Source of the DNA: Euclidia mi
Lineage: Eukaryota; Arthropoda; Insecta; Lepidoptera; Erebidae
DNA length: 64,000 bases
Direction: 5' to 3'
Assembly: GCA_944739405.2 (NCBI GenBank)
Contig: OX123186.2
Coordinates: 87,089,034 to 87,153,033, forward strand
The notes below the pieces were generated by a model. It made no database searches and was not told where the DNA came from. It saw only the letters and a list, made by a program, of their open reading frames with translations. Both the position numbers and the translations under genes were made by a program. Below, in pieces: positions 1-11,039 of this stretch; within the stretch, counting starts at the first letter, position 1, and each line of letters opens with the position of its first letter.

Positions 1-1645
1 ATTAAGGGACGCCACTTTTCGCACACCGTGTATACGATTGCTGCGAGTTTTATGCAAATGGTATAGTATTTCCACTTGCTATGATGTATGCAGAAATAAA
101 TAATGATGGATATAAGTATTTCAGTTTTGAGTAATATCACTTTTATATTACTTTTTCGTATTTCGTGGAGTTGGTTGCACGATGTTTTCCTGTGCGAAAT
201 ATTTAGGTACAATTAAAATTAATTTCATTTGAATTGTTATAGCAGCAACTAGATCTGCAAACGGCATAATGAAATTAATCAATATGATTGTCCACTAATG
301 AATTTACTATATTCTTATCACCTTATAAAAGATAAACGGTACATCATGCAACCGAAAAAAATTAAGTTGTACAAAATAAACAGTTTAAGTAACATGACAC
401 AATTTTCCAACTTTTAAACCATAAAAGTGGCAGCGAACATCAATTGGCTGGTTCACTTTAAAAGATTTATTCAGATTGGAGGGGTCAGTCGGACTGGCGG
501 GCACCCGTGTCCACCCAGCCGTAACCTAGCCTACTAGCATATCTGAGACTAAAATAAATATAGAGGCATTGTTCAAACCTAGACTATTACGGCTCGATGG
601 CTTTGTCAATATTCAACTACTTTAAGGCATGTTTACATTGGGATATTGATTTTATTTGAAACGAAGGTTTTAGGATTTCTAATATAGAAGCAATGGTATA
701 TTATATTGCTTAAACCAGTTAGTTACCCAACGTGGTATATTTTCCTAAGTTAGAATATTACTTTTTAAAGACAATAGGGATGATTGCAATTCTGAATCTG
801 ATTTTATTGGCTGAACACATACAATAAGGATCGCATGGGGCTTTACAAACATTCAAACAACCAATCATTAAACGTTGTGGTTCGAACTAAGTATTCTTAT
901 GTGAGATAATCGAAGTCGACAACGCTCGAAAAGTTATGAAAATGTACAAGTAGACGCTATCTAACCAATACTATAATTATTAAATTCTATTCACTGATCT
1001 TCGAAACATATTTTAATTCCGCAACGCGGCGCCTCCGACTTTCAGCATTTTTAATCTTACCTCTTATTAAGTAAGGGCCTTGTGACCTTGAACATACTAC
1101 ACAGCTGTTAAATAAACGACCAACATGACACCATTCAGATTCCACAACCGGCATTATACAATGTATTTGTGAGACACAAACAGGAATTGGCGATAACAAA
1201 GTGAATACTAAGACTTCGCCACTTAGGACAAAATTACAACTTCACAAACCATAGCATATACATAGTTGATTGTGGCACATGAGAATAGAAGCATTTAAAG
1301 TTTGTAGGAGATGTATCTTTTATCCCGTTCAATAATTTGTAAGATCAGAAGAAATATCATTACCTGATATGGCACTCTATATCCAATTAGCAATGTAAAA
1401 TGTATGTTTTCGGCGGTAAGCGCTCAAAACTGTCAGACGTGTCGTAATTTTAAATTTAAATCTCATTTTTGAAATAATTGATTTTATTACTAATTAAACA
1501 TTATATTAGCACCTTAATTGTATTTAACTACTAGTACTTACAGTGATTTACTCTGATGTAACATAAACATTTAAATAGTTATACCACCTCAGAGTCAATC
1601 ACGATCTTTCCAACAAGAATACTATTGTCATTCACAAACTCAACA
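1..1645. other. AT-rich stretch without recognised gene
   Basis: No frame here resembles a known protein; the longest one, about 70 codons on the minus strand at 987-1199, shows no motif. There is a small GC-richer patch near 480-530. The last part (about 1500-1645) may be the 5' untranslated region of the non-LTR element that follows, but I cannot place its 5' end. Confidence 0.5.
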
Positions 1646-2368
1646 ATGTCTCAGCTTGACAATATCCATTCTGTGCAGAAGAGCTTGGAAGAAACTTTTG
1701 CAAGAAGGATGGCTGACCTAGAGAGTCAAATCCAGTCTGCGGGGCCAGCTAAGGATACTGTGGCAAAAGTAGCGGAGGAGTTCCGTACATTCCGGGAGCT
1801 CATGTTCAGCATGCTAGGCCTTCTGCGCAAGCAAATCGAGGAGTGTTCAAGCACACTAGATGCAATGGAGACAAGGCACCGGCGAAAAGACCTGATCTTC
1901 CTTGGAGTCCCAGAAGCTGAAAAAGAAGACTGCAATGCCTTGATCCTGGACGTCCTTCGAACGAGGATGGCAGTCAAGGATATTGGCGAGCACTGCATCA
2001 CAAATTGCCACAGACTTAGAGACAGCAAACAGCGTGACAGGCCCATCTTGGTGCGGTTTGCAAGGATAGAGGTCAGGACTGCAGTATGAAGGGCGAAAAC
2101 AGCGTTAAAGGGCTCGAACATCTCGGTTAAGGAGTTCCTGACCAAAGCCAGGCAATCACTGTTCGCCAAAGCCCGACAGCATTTCGGTATGCGTTCTTGC
2201 TGGACTCGGGACGGCACCATCATAGTTAAAACTCCGGATGGAACGCGGTCTAAAATCACTTCCACTAGTGAGCTGAGGAATCTGTTGGCAAAACATCCGA
2301 AGGCAGCAGATGATACTTCTGCAGCAAATAACAGTGCCGGCAATGCAAAGACTGCGCGTAAAGTGTAA
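1646..2368 (+). pseudogene. LINE ORF1 protein, one in-frame stop
   Basis: ORF1 proteins of LINEs bind the element RNA and act as nucleic-acid chaperones. This frame starts at the first ATG (1646), runs to a TGA at 2087-2089, and resumes in the same frame to a TAA at 2366-2368, giving about 240 codons. The first half is rich in heptad-like Leu/Glu/Lys (coiled coil, residues about 1-80). The block RRKDLIFLGVPE begins the part that in LINE ORF1 proteins forms the RNA-binding fold, and KTPDGTRSKI lies after the stop. Apart from that single stop the frame is open, so decay here is slight compared with ORF2. The antisense frame over the same bases is a shadow. Confidence 0.6.
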
Positions 2369-2881
2369 CCCATTGTGAGTTGACTGTTGCTGTTTTGCGT
2401 CACTTATGTTCATCTAACCTAGTTTTATATTTTGGTTGCTTGTTTTGTGTCGGTTACCCACCATTCTAGTTTATCAAATCTTTATTAATTTCATTACCCA
2501 CGACATGCGCACGATTATTTTTTATTAGTTTGCGACTGTGACACTGGACACTGACAATTTACTGACAGCTACGGTCATCTGTCATTAGTGCCATCTGCTA
2601 AATGTCAAAACTGCGTTTTGTTCGTCTTTTTTCTTTGTATATTTTTTGTGTGTTTTGTTGGCTGACTGACACAGGGTTGCGTTCGGAAATGATTGTTACA
2701 GTTCTCTACTAGGTTGCATTCATTTTTGTGTGCGTGTTGGCTGGCGGGTGGTGCAGAGAGTTAAACGTAAAAGTTACGTAAGTAATTGCATTTTATTTAT
2801 CTAGCAAATCTTATTAGTACAAATATTTTATTTATCTATTTATATTTATATTTGTGTAATTATATTAATTTATCTGTGATT

Positions 2882-5341
2882 ATGTCATCTGACGATGATT
2901 CTTATTATTCGGCCAATTAATCTTTGAATAGTGATAGTTTTAGCTCTCCAGGTGACCTCTTACGACATTCTTTTGATCAATGTTTAGGTAAACTATTAAA
3001 TGTGTGCCACATAAATGCTCAGAGCGTGCCTAGCCACTACGGTGACCTTTTGGAAATTTTTACGAATGCCAATGCTCATGCCATCCTGGTTTCAGAGAGT
3101 TGGCTCAAGCCTCACCTCCCCTCAACCACTTATCCCATTCCAGGCTTTATTTTAATCAGGAATGATCGAGTCGGTCGGAGGGGTGGAGGTCTTGCCATCT
3201 ATCTCCGCGCCGATTTTCCATATAAAATACTCGCTATCTCACCTTCTGATTCTACTTCGTCGGCTGAATACCTTTTTCTTGAGGTTTGGGTCAAAGGGGC
3301 CAAAATCGTACTAGGGGTTATTTACTGTCCTCCTTCAATAGATTACTTCTCCAGTATAGAACCTATACTGGAATCCTTGGGGTCAGAATATGCTCACCAC
3401 ATCATCATGGGCGATTTCAACACCAATCTCCTATCTCCTCAGTCCTCTAGAACCCATAAACTCCTACAGATTGTCGAGTCATGTAACCTCCACATTCTGC
3501 CTTTACAAGCAACTCATCACAACATTGATGGGGAGGATACATGGCTAGATTTAATTTGTACTTCTGCTCCTTCCCTAGTTTCCAAACATGGCCAGCATCC
3601 CGCTCCTGGTTTTTCCCACCATGATTTAATCTTCCTCTCATACATCCTAATGCCTCCCCGTCCCCCTCCTAAGGTTCTGCATGTGCGTTCCTTTGGGCGT
3701 ATGGACGTGAATAAGCTGGTAGAAGACGCGTCGTCCATAAATTGGGATCAGTTGATGGCTGCTACGAATATTGACGACAAGATAGAAAAATTCAACGCCA
3801 CTGTACTTAAATTGTACAATGTTCATGCGCCAGTTAGGAAAGTGAAACTAAAGCGTCCACCTGCTCCCTGGATCACGAAGGAGGTCCGGATAGCAATGAA
3901 ACGTAGGGATCGTGCTTTCCTTAAATTCAAAAACCATCACACTGATGATTATTGGTCTCGATACAAGATTGCAAGGAATTGATGTAATCAGGTGATACGT
4001 AACGCCAAACGCCGCCATATTCTCGATAGCGTAAATTCCTCTTCTCCTGCTAATATCTGGAAGTTCCTTGGGACTCTAGGTATTGGCAAACAACGAAGTT
4101 TTGATCTGCAGTTGACAACTGGTTTAGATGAAATTAATAAACATTTCTCTTCTTCTAATAATTTGGATCATCTTACTAAATGTCGCACTGTAGACTTCTT
4201 GTCTAACCTTCCTCGTCCTGACATAGAGCCTTTTAAATTTTCTTCAGTGACCTTGGGTCATATCCTTAAAATCCAACGCTGTAGGCTGTGATCACATTAG
4301 TCGCAGGATGATCGTCACTGTAATAAATGAACTGTTACCTGCTATTACACACATCATCAACTTTTCGCTCGACACAGGTGCGTTTCCCCTCCTATGGCGT
4401 AAAGCCTTAGTGATACCTTTACCTAAGATTCCTAACCCTACTCTTCCCAACCACTTCCGCACCATATCGATCCTTCCTTTTCTTTCCAAGGTGCTTGAGT
4501 CCTGTGTCCACAAGCAACTTTCTAAGTTTATATTTCAGAACAATTTGTTAAGCCCATTTCAATCTGGCTTCAGACCTGGTCATAGTATGGTGACCGCTCT
4601 CCTAAAAGTGACTGGAGATGTTAGGGCGGGAATGGAGAACACCAAAGTTACGGTGCTAGCTTTGGTAGACTTCACGAACGCCTTTAACTCGGTTAGTCAC
4701 GAAATCCTTTTCTCTCCTGAGTCACTCGAATGGTTCTCCAAATATCTCATGGGACGTCAGCAGTCCGTTCGCCATAACGAGTCCTCATCATTGTGGTGTG
4801 ACTTACAGTCTGGCGTTCCTCAACACCAAGGTAATGCTCATGCAGACTTTAATCTTTCCGATAATCGACAATGGTGATGTGTGCTGTTTTGACCTGAATG
4901 CAGACCTTCTCAATAAACTAGACCGGCTTCTTAATAACTGCATTCGATTTGTTTATAATCTTCGCAAATATGATCATGTATCTAATTATCGCTCCCAACT
5001 TAAATGGTTACCTATTCGCCAACGCCGTAGCTTACGTGCGCTGACCACACTTCTTTTCCACATTTTCTTTTCTTAACTCTCCCTCTCTTCCCTCTTATCT
5101 TAGTCACTATCTTCAATATTTAAGCTCCAATCATGACAAGCATTTAAGATCATCAAATAATCGTCTCCTTTTGTGTCCCTCTCATACTTCAGGGTTTGTC
5201 GACTCTTCCTTCTTCGTTCAATCTGTCCAGTTATGGAATGCGCTCCCTCTCGAAATCAGGATGTGCAATAATCGGTTCACCTTTAAGCTGAAGGTTCGCA
5301 ATCATTTATTGTGTAAATTGGCAGAATCATCTCAAGTTTAA
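2882..5341 (+). pseudogene. LINE endonuclease-reverse transcriptase, broken and RT-core-deleted
   Basis: The likely original ATG is at 2882, followed after 12 codons by a stop; the frame is then open to 3982. EN motifs are visible: CHINAQS, a SESWL catalytic-Glu block, and MGDFNTN with a downstream HHD. An in-frame TGA near 3980 and a frameshift near 4270 lead into the RT fingers (ALVIPLPKI, FQSGFRPGHS, LVDFTNAFNSVS). After SGVPQ at about 4825 the sequence jumps to the C-terminal third (NNCIRFVYNLRK, LWNALPLEI), so the catalytic Y/FADD block and several hundred bp are missing. A further frameshift lies near 5070, and the frame ends at about 5341. The copy cannot encode a working RT. Confidence 0.75.
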
Positions 5342-5680
5342 CTGATTATCTTTATTTATATAAATATGTATATTATATATGTATGTTTTTGTATCTATTA
5401 TTATTACATGTATTTATTCATAATTATATAATTACCTAGATATTTATGTACCTTTATAAATATACAGTATTTATTTACACTTATATCTTGTATTTATTAA
5501 AATATTATTCTAATATCATTACTCATTTTCTAATGTCGCACCTACTGTTATGTTATCTCTGCACCACCCTAGGTTGACTGGTAGAGAATGCCTAAGGCAT
5601 TAACCCACATTAACACACATTACCACATTTTTGTAGTGCAAGAAGTTAAATAAATAAATTAATAAATAAAAAAATTAACA

Positions 5681-6270
5681 ATGTAATCACGTAGATAAGA
5701 AAAAAATATTATGTTGTGGTATTTCTTCCATAGGAATAGTTTCTACTCTATTTTTTATTGAAAAATCACTGTTCTACTTCCCTATTATTAATTAAATTAT
5801 TGCGTATCAATTTATTATCTTTCTACTAAGCTACTTACTACTCAACTTTTTTGTAATCATCTGTGAAATAGGCATACTTTCAATGACAAAGTATGAAAAA
5901 ATATCCATAGCTATAAACTTTTAAATTACTCCGTCATAACAATGGGAAAAATCTATAGGGAAAACTGGGGAATATAAAAAGAAGCGAAGAATTCCGTCCG
6001 GGAAAAGTCAACAAATGAAAACTTCGAAGATCAATGATGAACGCCTCAAACAAGGCAGTAATTACAGTTTGAATGATAAATTGTGTTGTTATAACTTTTT
6101 ACTCATTGTTTTAATGAAAAATAAATATACGAGACTGAGTTCTTTGTTGTGCAAAAGGGAACTTTACGCGCCCAATTGTATACGCTTAAGTGTATTTTAT
6201 CATTGGACGCATTCAACCGAGATTCGTAGATAGGGTAATCGTATAAGACAGTTATAACAATGTAAGTTTT
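5681..6270. other. No gene recognised
   Basis: AT-rich DNA between the LINE tail and a SINE-like patch. The 72-codon frame at 6015-6233 shows no domain and is not called. Confidence 0.5.
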
Positions 6271-6340
6271 CACGGATGGTTTAGTGGGTTAAGCGGCCGT
6301 CCCAATGCGTGCTAGTGCGATGAGGGTTGGGGTTTGATCT

Positions 6341-6344
<4 letters not shown>
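6271..6344 (+). repeat. Possible tRNA-derived SINE head
   Basis: The words TTTAGTGGGTTAAGCG (A-box-like) and GGGGTTTGATCTCC (B-box-like, against consensus GGTTCGANTCC), about 45 bp apart, resemble an RNA polymerase III promoter of a tRNA-derived SINE. A CT microsatellite follows directly. Weak by itself. Confidence 0.3.

Positions 6345-6373
<29 letters not shown>
6345..6373. repeat. (CT)n microsatellite
   Basis: Fourteen uninterrupted CT dinucleotides immediately after the SINE-like patch, as is common at SINE 3' ends. Confidence 0.95.
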
Positions 6374-6376
<3 letters not shown>

Positions 6377-7539
6377 TACTACAAAACTTAGTAAGATTCA
6401 ATAGTTGTTTTGAGTCGGGGAATCCATTGTCATCTATATATGTCGGTCACTTATTCGCTTTGACAGAACTAGTGAGAGACGGGAACAGTAACCGTATAGC
6501 TCGCATTGACGAATCTTGAAAACCGTCACATCGAAAAGACTATAAAGAGCGAACATTAGTTTTACCTATTGCCCGGGTCCTCGCATTGCAAACTTGTTGT
6601 AAATTTAAAATCACAACGCAGTCTTTGCGATATTCCTGTGGTCATACACGACACCACGTTTAATCAATCTAAGTAAATAAATTTAATTATTATTTTGATA
6701 TATTAATCTCTCTTTTTCTTCTCTATTGGGCAGTCGTTGAGTTTTTGGGTAAGGATATTTCCTAATGATTTTAATGAATACAGAATATTAAAATTGAATT
6801 GAAACTAGGTATATCAACATTTCAATAATTCACTGAATATTCGTTAAAGTTTAGAATAAGCTTTATATTATCTTACAAATTGCTTCTACAATTCAACAGA
6901 CGCATATTCTTGGCCAAATAGCGTATAAGCTTTGGACTAAAAGAAGAAAGACTAGCATGCTACGCGGTGATTATTTTATACGCCATATAATAACACACGT
7001 CAAATGCATATATGCCCTTTTTCACGTTTTTATTCTTCAACCGCTTGGAAATTAAACTGTTCCTACGACAGCAAACAAAACAGTGGCTTCACTACAGCTT
7101 GGTTAAACTGGTTACTCTAACAAAAGCATTATTAAATTGATAGTTAACTTGTAAAGCCCGGTTTGCTTAGGACTCGTAGTGTAATGAAAAGATAACACTT
7201 CACTGCGACTATTGTCCCATAATGTTACTGTCCGAATCCTACCTTACATGTATTTAAATGAAATATTTCGTACTAAGTTTTACACGTGGCTGTACCCGCT
7301 TTTGCTTGCATGTACTTTTGCGATAAAAAGTGTAGTACTTGTAAAACTAGATAAATGATAAGTGTACGCCATGTTTCACACAAAAATGCATATTGCAGCC
7401 CTTAAGCGTGTAGCTATCTATTCAATGTAGTAGTATTTATTTGACTGCTCTATTAACAAACTTTTACGTTTATAAAATTAATGGATTTTGATTTGATTGC
7501 TGCGACAAAAAGAAGCCTATTATTCTGTTTAGCTTATCT
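6374..7539. other. No gene recognised
   Basis: About 1.2 kb of AT-rich sequence with only short frames and no repeat that I could match elsewhere in the window. Confidence 0.5.
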
Positions 7540-8149
7540 ATCTATATAAAACAAAGTCGTGTTAGTTACACTATTTATAACTCAAGAACGGCTGAACCGA
7601 TTGGGCTGAAAATTGGCGGGGAGGTAACTCAGAACCAGGAAAAAACACATAGGATACAATTAATTGGAAAAAGTAATCTGGGAGGGATTTGAGAGAGGGT
7701 CAAAGTTTGTAGGGACAGACCTACTACCTATTGACAGTAAGAACGCATGCGCTGTATGTGCTATCGTATATCTGTCATTACTGTTACATTATACATTGTC
7801 ATATGGTGCACTGTCATGACTTCGTTCGCTTACATAAATAAACTAATAATTATTGTAACAGCCTTGGCTAATCTCTACTAATATTAGGTATAAATGCAAA
7901 AATGTGTATGTATGTATGTACCGATTTCACGCTAAGCCGGCTGAACCAATATTCTCTACTCATAAATGCTAAAGTGTGTATACAGATATATCGGACCATG
8001 GCTTTGACATTTGACTGTATGCAAAGTGATGTTGTTGAGCACCTTTCGGTAGATAATGTCATGAATACTGACCAAGTTACTTCGTACCCTATAGAGTTTC
8101 TGAACTCCTTACAATTGTCAGGAGTACCTTCACGCAAAATGAGAAATTA
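7540..8149 (+). mobile_element. Helitron/Lep1-like repeat, 3' part displaced
   Basis: This matches, in the same order, sequence at 58.64-58.95 and 59.49-59.80 kb: AACGGCTGAACCGATT, then GTAAGAACGCATG, then CTACTAATATTA, then TTGACATTTGACTGTATG. It is interrupted at 8149 by a PIF/Harbinger element. The usual 3' end (GCCGCGGGCAAAAGCTAG) is absent here. Family placement rests on the TC...CTAG-type ends of the better copies at 59 kb and on my recollection of lepidopteran Lep1 Helitrons. Confidence 0.5.
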
Positions 8150-8349
8150 GGCTCTTCTCTCACGAAGCGACTCTTAAACGATTTGTGTTTTGTACCTGTA
8201 TCCTACGCATCGCTTGTGAGTAGCCGCCATACATATTCAGCTAATTTCGCACACGGCGAGACGCTTCGACGACGCGTTTGTTATCAGTCGCACGCTACCG
8301 TCTTGCTGGTCGCACGCTACTCGAGTCGTTTATGCGTTGCATTACAAAA

Positions 8350-8490
8350 TGGCGGCGGAACAAACTTTTAATATTATTTTTGTGCAGGAGGTAGAAAATT
8401 ATCCATGTTTGTATAATTATAAGCTGCCACAGTACGTACGCAAAGATTTTACATAAAACGCGTGGATTAAAATTTAGAAAAAAAAATATA
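8350..8490 (+). pseudogene. MADF-domain gene, N-terminal fragment (Harbinger accessory protein)
   Basis: ATG at 8350 opens a frame with VQEVENYPCLYNYKLPQY, the classic opening of a MADF (Myb/SANT-like) DNA-binding domain, in which an acidic helix is followed by P-x-L-Y-[DN]. The frame meets a TAA 39 codons in, and the next in-frame residues NAWIKI still resemble the MADF W-x-x-I block. MADF proteins are commonly the second ORF of PIF/Harbinger transposons and are thought to guide the transposase to DNA. Here the rest is lost to the internal deletion and the mariner insertion. A host MADF gene is unlikely given the element context. Confidence 0.6.
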
Positions 8491-8504
8491 ACAGATCATT
8501 TATA

Positions 8505-10559
8505 CACCGTGATTTTGTAAGCTATGCCAAAAATTTTTTTAGGCCTTAGGTATCGCTTAAAGATTACATTTCTGAAAAAAAAATCAGTAGGTAAAATTTA
8601 CTTATCGAAATAATTTTTCTTATGTAAATATCAATCCAGCGTGGTCACTAAGTGTTACGTAAACACATAGTAGTCGCGTAATAAACTTCAATGAGCAAGG
8701 GGAAGTGCGTGAGCCGCGGGGGTAGTGGGAAGGGGTGTGGTCAGGAAACGAAATTAAATTCACCAGTCGGCCGCGCTCGCGCATCGCGAGGTGTTAGTGC
8801 GAAACATTTCCGCATTGATCTGTGCAGTGTCGACGCGAGACGGCGCCCGGCGCCCTAGCCTACAATGTATTCTAGCCGCGAGTACTATGAAATGGTGCGA
8901 AGCTACATTTTGAGTGGTGAGAGCCTTATCAGGGCGCAAAGGGTATACGAAGAAGAAAGTTTACCCCGTCTGCGGGCTCAAGGGTACGTGAACGCTGTGA
9001 TACCCAATCGTCGAACTATTTTAGCAGCTAACCAGAGGCTGTTAGATCATGGCCAATTCACTACCCCATTACACGCTCAAGCCCGTGGCAATCCGAGATT
9101 GGCGGTAGAAATTGAAGACGAGATTATGGATTTCTTTGAGAGAAATCCGCGTTCAAGCACGCGAGATGCAGGCCGTTTCTTCGAAGTGAGTCAAAGTGCC
9201 GTATGGAGGCTGTTGAACTCAGCTAATATGCACCCATACCACTTTAAAAAGGTGCAAAAATTATACGACGGAGATGCAGCACGGCGGCGAACGTTCTGCG
9301 AGTGGCTAATTGCAAACCCTAATGCGAATATTTTGTGGACTGACGAAGCGTTATTTACGCGTGTGGGGCTGTATAATCAGCACAACGAACATTGGTGGTC
9401 GTTTACAAACCCACACATGATACGAGAAACGTATCACCAAGTGCGCTTTAGTGCAAATGTTTGGGCCGGCATAATAGGCAACCAACTTCTAGGCCCATAT
9501 TTCATAGAAGGTCGGCTAACTGGGGGTAGTTATTTAGAAATGTTGCGCGGTACCATATCAAATTTTATGGACGATGTGCCTTTGTCTTATTATCAAGATT
9601 TTTATTACCAGCAAGATGGTGCACCGCCCCACTATGCCGCCGCCGTACGTGACTATTTGAATTTAGAACACGGTAGTCACTGGATCGGTCGCCAAGGCCC
9701 AGTATCATGGCCGCCGCGATCGCCAGACCTTACGCCATGTGACTTCTTTTTGTGGGGTGAGATCAAAAGACGTGTTTATGTGGAAGAGGCCGAAAGCCTC
9801 GAGGACTTGAAAGTGCAAATACAATCTGCATTTGACCAAGTGCGAAGAGATCGTGTTAATTAGGTAAGGAATTTTTGATTGTATTTTAATCATTGTACAT
9901 AAGTTCATTCAAATTTTTTAAATGCGCCGGATTGCAAAAGGCCGGTCGACCTCTAAGTTTAATAATCATAATCAGCAATCGCAGTCAACAAAGGCCTTTT
10001 GCAATTTGACGGTCCTAAGCCCGTATAAAGTATGAAGGAAAAATTTGCAACTTATGAATGAAATGATGAAGTGATGGCAGCGACGCCTGGCTGGCCGCCG
10101 CGCCGTCTCAGCACAATAAACATCGCAGAATCAGATTTGGTGAGTATTTTTTTTTAATGATTGGGTTTGGTTTACTTATTAGTTTTTCCATTTTGTACAG
10201 ACGTAATTAATACCGTTGTTCGTTAATCGTAATTATTACCATAGATTTTTTGTACATGAGGGTATTTAAATTTAACTTTTATAACGTATGAAGGCAGCGA
10301 CTTAGGAATGCTGTTAAGTTTATCAATGAAATGAAGAAGCGGGACGGAGCAGTTTATTGTCATATTCGTAGGCACTCTGTGTGTAAGAGCGCGCGTGGTA
10401 ACGTGGTGTCCATAAACTCAGACATTTTTGAGACATTTTTGCGGCTCAATATCTCAATATTTTTGTACGGAACGATATTAATAAAGTTATGTACATCAAT
10501 GTTATTAATGCCATGGATTATCATATTAGAATTTTGGCATATATTACATAATCACGGTG
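8505..10559 (+). mobile_element. Complete mariner-superfamily transposon (DD41D type)
   Basis: The 28-bp terminal inverted repeats (8505-8532 and 10532-10559, starting CACCGTGATT, 3 mismatches) are flanked by TA on both sides (8503-8504 and 10560-10561), the target duplication of Tc1/mariner elements. The element is 2055 bp and holds one transposase ORF with no internal stop. Around 9920-10046 the 3' untranslated region contains a block shared, in reverse orientation, with 13912-13935 of the related element at 13.6 kb. The element sits inside the Harbinger copy, so it inserted later. Confidence 0.88.
8865..9863 (+). CDS. mariner-like transposase, DD41D catalytic triad
   Basis: A 332-residue cut-and-paste transposase that binds the element ends and catalyses excision and insertion at TA. 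Residues about 1-54 form the first helix-turn-helix (SREYYEMVRSYILSGES; the type catalogued as DUF4817 in arthropods). SSTRDAGRFFEVSQSAVWRL (97-116) is the second HTH. The DDE domain shows D160 (ILWTDEALF), D251 (YYQQDGAPPH) and D293 (SPDLTPCDFF), with 41 residues between the second and third, i.e. DD41D, as reported for rosa/Visitor-type mariners. No frameshift or stop is seen. The frame ends soon after the catalytic block in ...RRDRVN with TAG followed by GTAAGG. The related fragment at 14.2 kb carries an extra tail ending GGGHFEGQ, so this copy may be slightly C-terminally short or spliced. Confidence 0.9.
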   Translation: MYSSREYYEMVRSYILSGESLIRAQRVYEEESLPRLRAQGYVNAVIPNRRTILAANQRLLDHGQFTTPLHAQARGNPRLAVEIEDEIMDFFERNPRSSTRDAGRFFEVSQSAVWRLLNSANMHPYHFKKVQKLYDGDAARRRTFCEWLIANPNANILWTDEALFTRVGLYNQHNEHWWSFTNPHMIRETYHQVRFSANVWAGIIGNQLLGPYFIEGRLTGGSYLEMLRGTISNFMDDVPLSYYQDFYYQQDGAPPHYAAAVRDYLNLEHGSHWIGRQGPVSWPPRSPDLTPCDFFLWGEIKRRVYVEEAESLEDLKVQIQSAFDQVRRDRVN

Positions 10560-10679
10560 TATGTACTTATACATTAATTTATACACAATAATTATATTGC
10601 CAAGGAAGCGAAGCATGTGGGGTTATTAGATAGTTGGCAAGATACCTTCTCAGATTAAGATTCAAATAATAATATGATT

Positions 10680-10844
10680 CTATTGACATTCTATAAAAAT
10701 GACGACTCGTCGCTCGACAAATGCCCTACAATTGATATTCTTTTCGATGTACGGATGCACCCAGAATATTCTTTTATATTTTCGTCTATTCTTGTAATAT
10801 AAATACAGAAGAAAATTATCTTCATCGCTAGAGTCACTAAACAT
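10680..10844 (-). pseudogene. PIF/Harbinger transposase, N-terminal fragment
   Basis: From the ATG at 10844 (minus strand) the frame reads MFSDSSDEDNFLLYLYY, then a basic run, then RIFWVHPYIEKN. Acidic start, basic Arg/Lys run and WVHP block together are characteristic of HARBI1-like transposase N-termini, upstream of the HTH and DDE domains. Only about 40 residues look genuine; the last dozen lie past the deletion junction. The DDE domain is missing. It converges on the MADF fragment at 8350 and lies just inside the right terminal repeat, so both belong to the same deleted element. Confidence 0.6.
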
Positions 10845-11039
10845 CGTCGTACGAATATATAGTCTCATTAGCGTAGCACCGTGTGCAGTAACGAGTAGCA
10901 TACCAGTATTCAGTCCCGTAGCATTTAAATAGCTTCGTAAGAGAAGGGCCTCAATGCACCAAATCATTGTAATATAATAAAATAATTTGTAATGGCAAAC
11001 GGCTACAAGTAACACCTAGGACGAAACATTATAAAAGCA

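Larger units (their letters stand above)
1600..5680 (+). mobile_element. Degenerate non-LTR retrotransposon (LINE 1 of window)
   Basis: A two-ORF LINE: an ORF1 coiled-coil/RNA-binding-type protein, then an apurinic-type endonuclease (EN) and reverse transcriptase (RT), then an AT-rich 3' region ending in an A/T-rich simple tail with TAAATAAATA words around 5648-5675. About 510 bp separate ORF1 from ORF2. The protein looks closest to the Jockey/CR1 group, judged from the EN and RT wording only. In-frame stops, frameshifts and an internal deletion show an inactive copy. The 5' boundary is a guess and no target-site duplication was found. Confidence 0.75.
8150..10950. mobile_element. PIF/Harbinger element, internally deleted, with mariner insertion
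   Basis: Terminal inverted repeats: left GGCTCTTCTCTCACGAAGC from 8150, right (reverse complement) GGCCCTTCTCTTACGAAGC ending at 10950. The flanking triplet is TTA on the left (8147-8149) and TCA on the right, consistent with a mutated 3-bp TTA duplication typical of PIF/Harbinger. Inside, the start of a MADF-domain gene (plus strand, 8350) and the start of a Harbinger transposase (minus strand, 10844) face each other. This is the usual two-gene plan of these elements with the middle removed. Without the nested mariner the element is about 744 bp. Confidence 0.7.

Noticed and set aside
1726..2403. 225-codon minus-strand frame over LINE ORF1
   Set aside because: It is the antisense shadow of the ORF1 frame, with no domain of its own.
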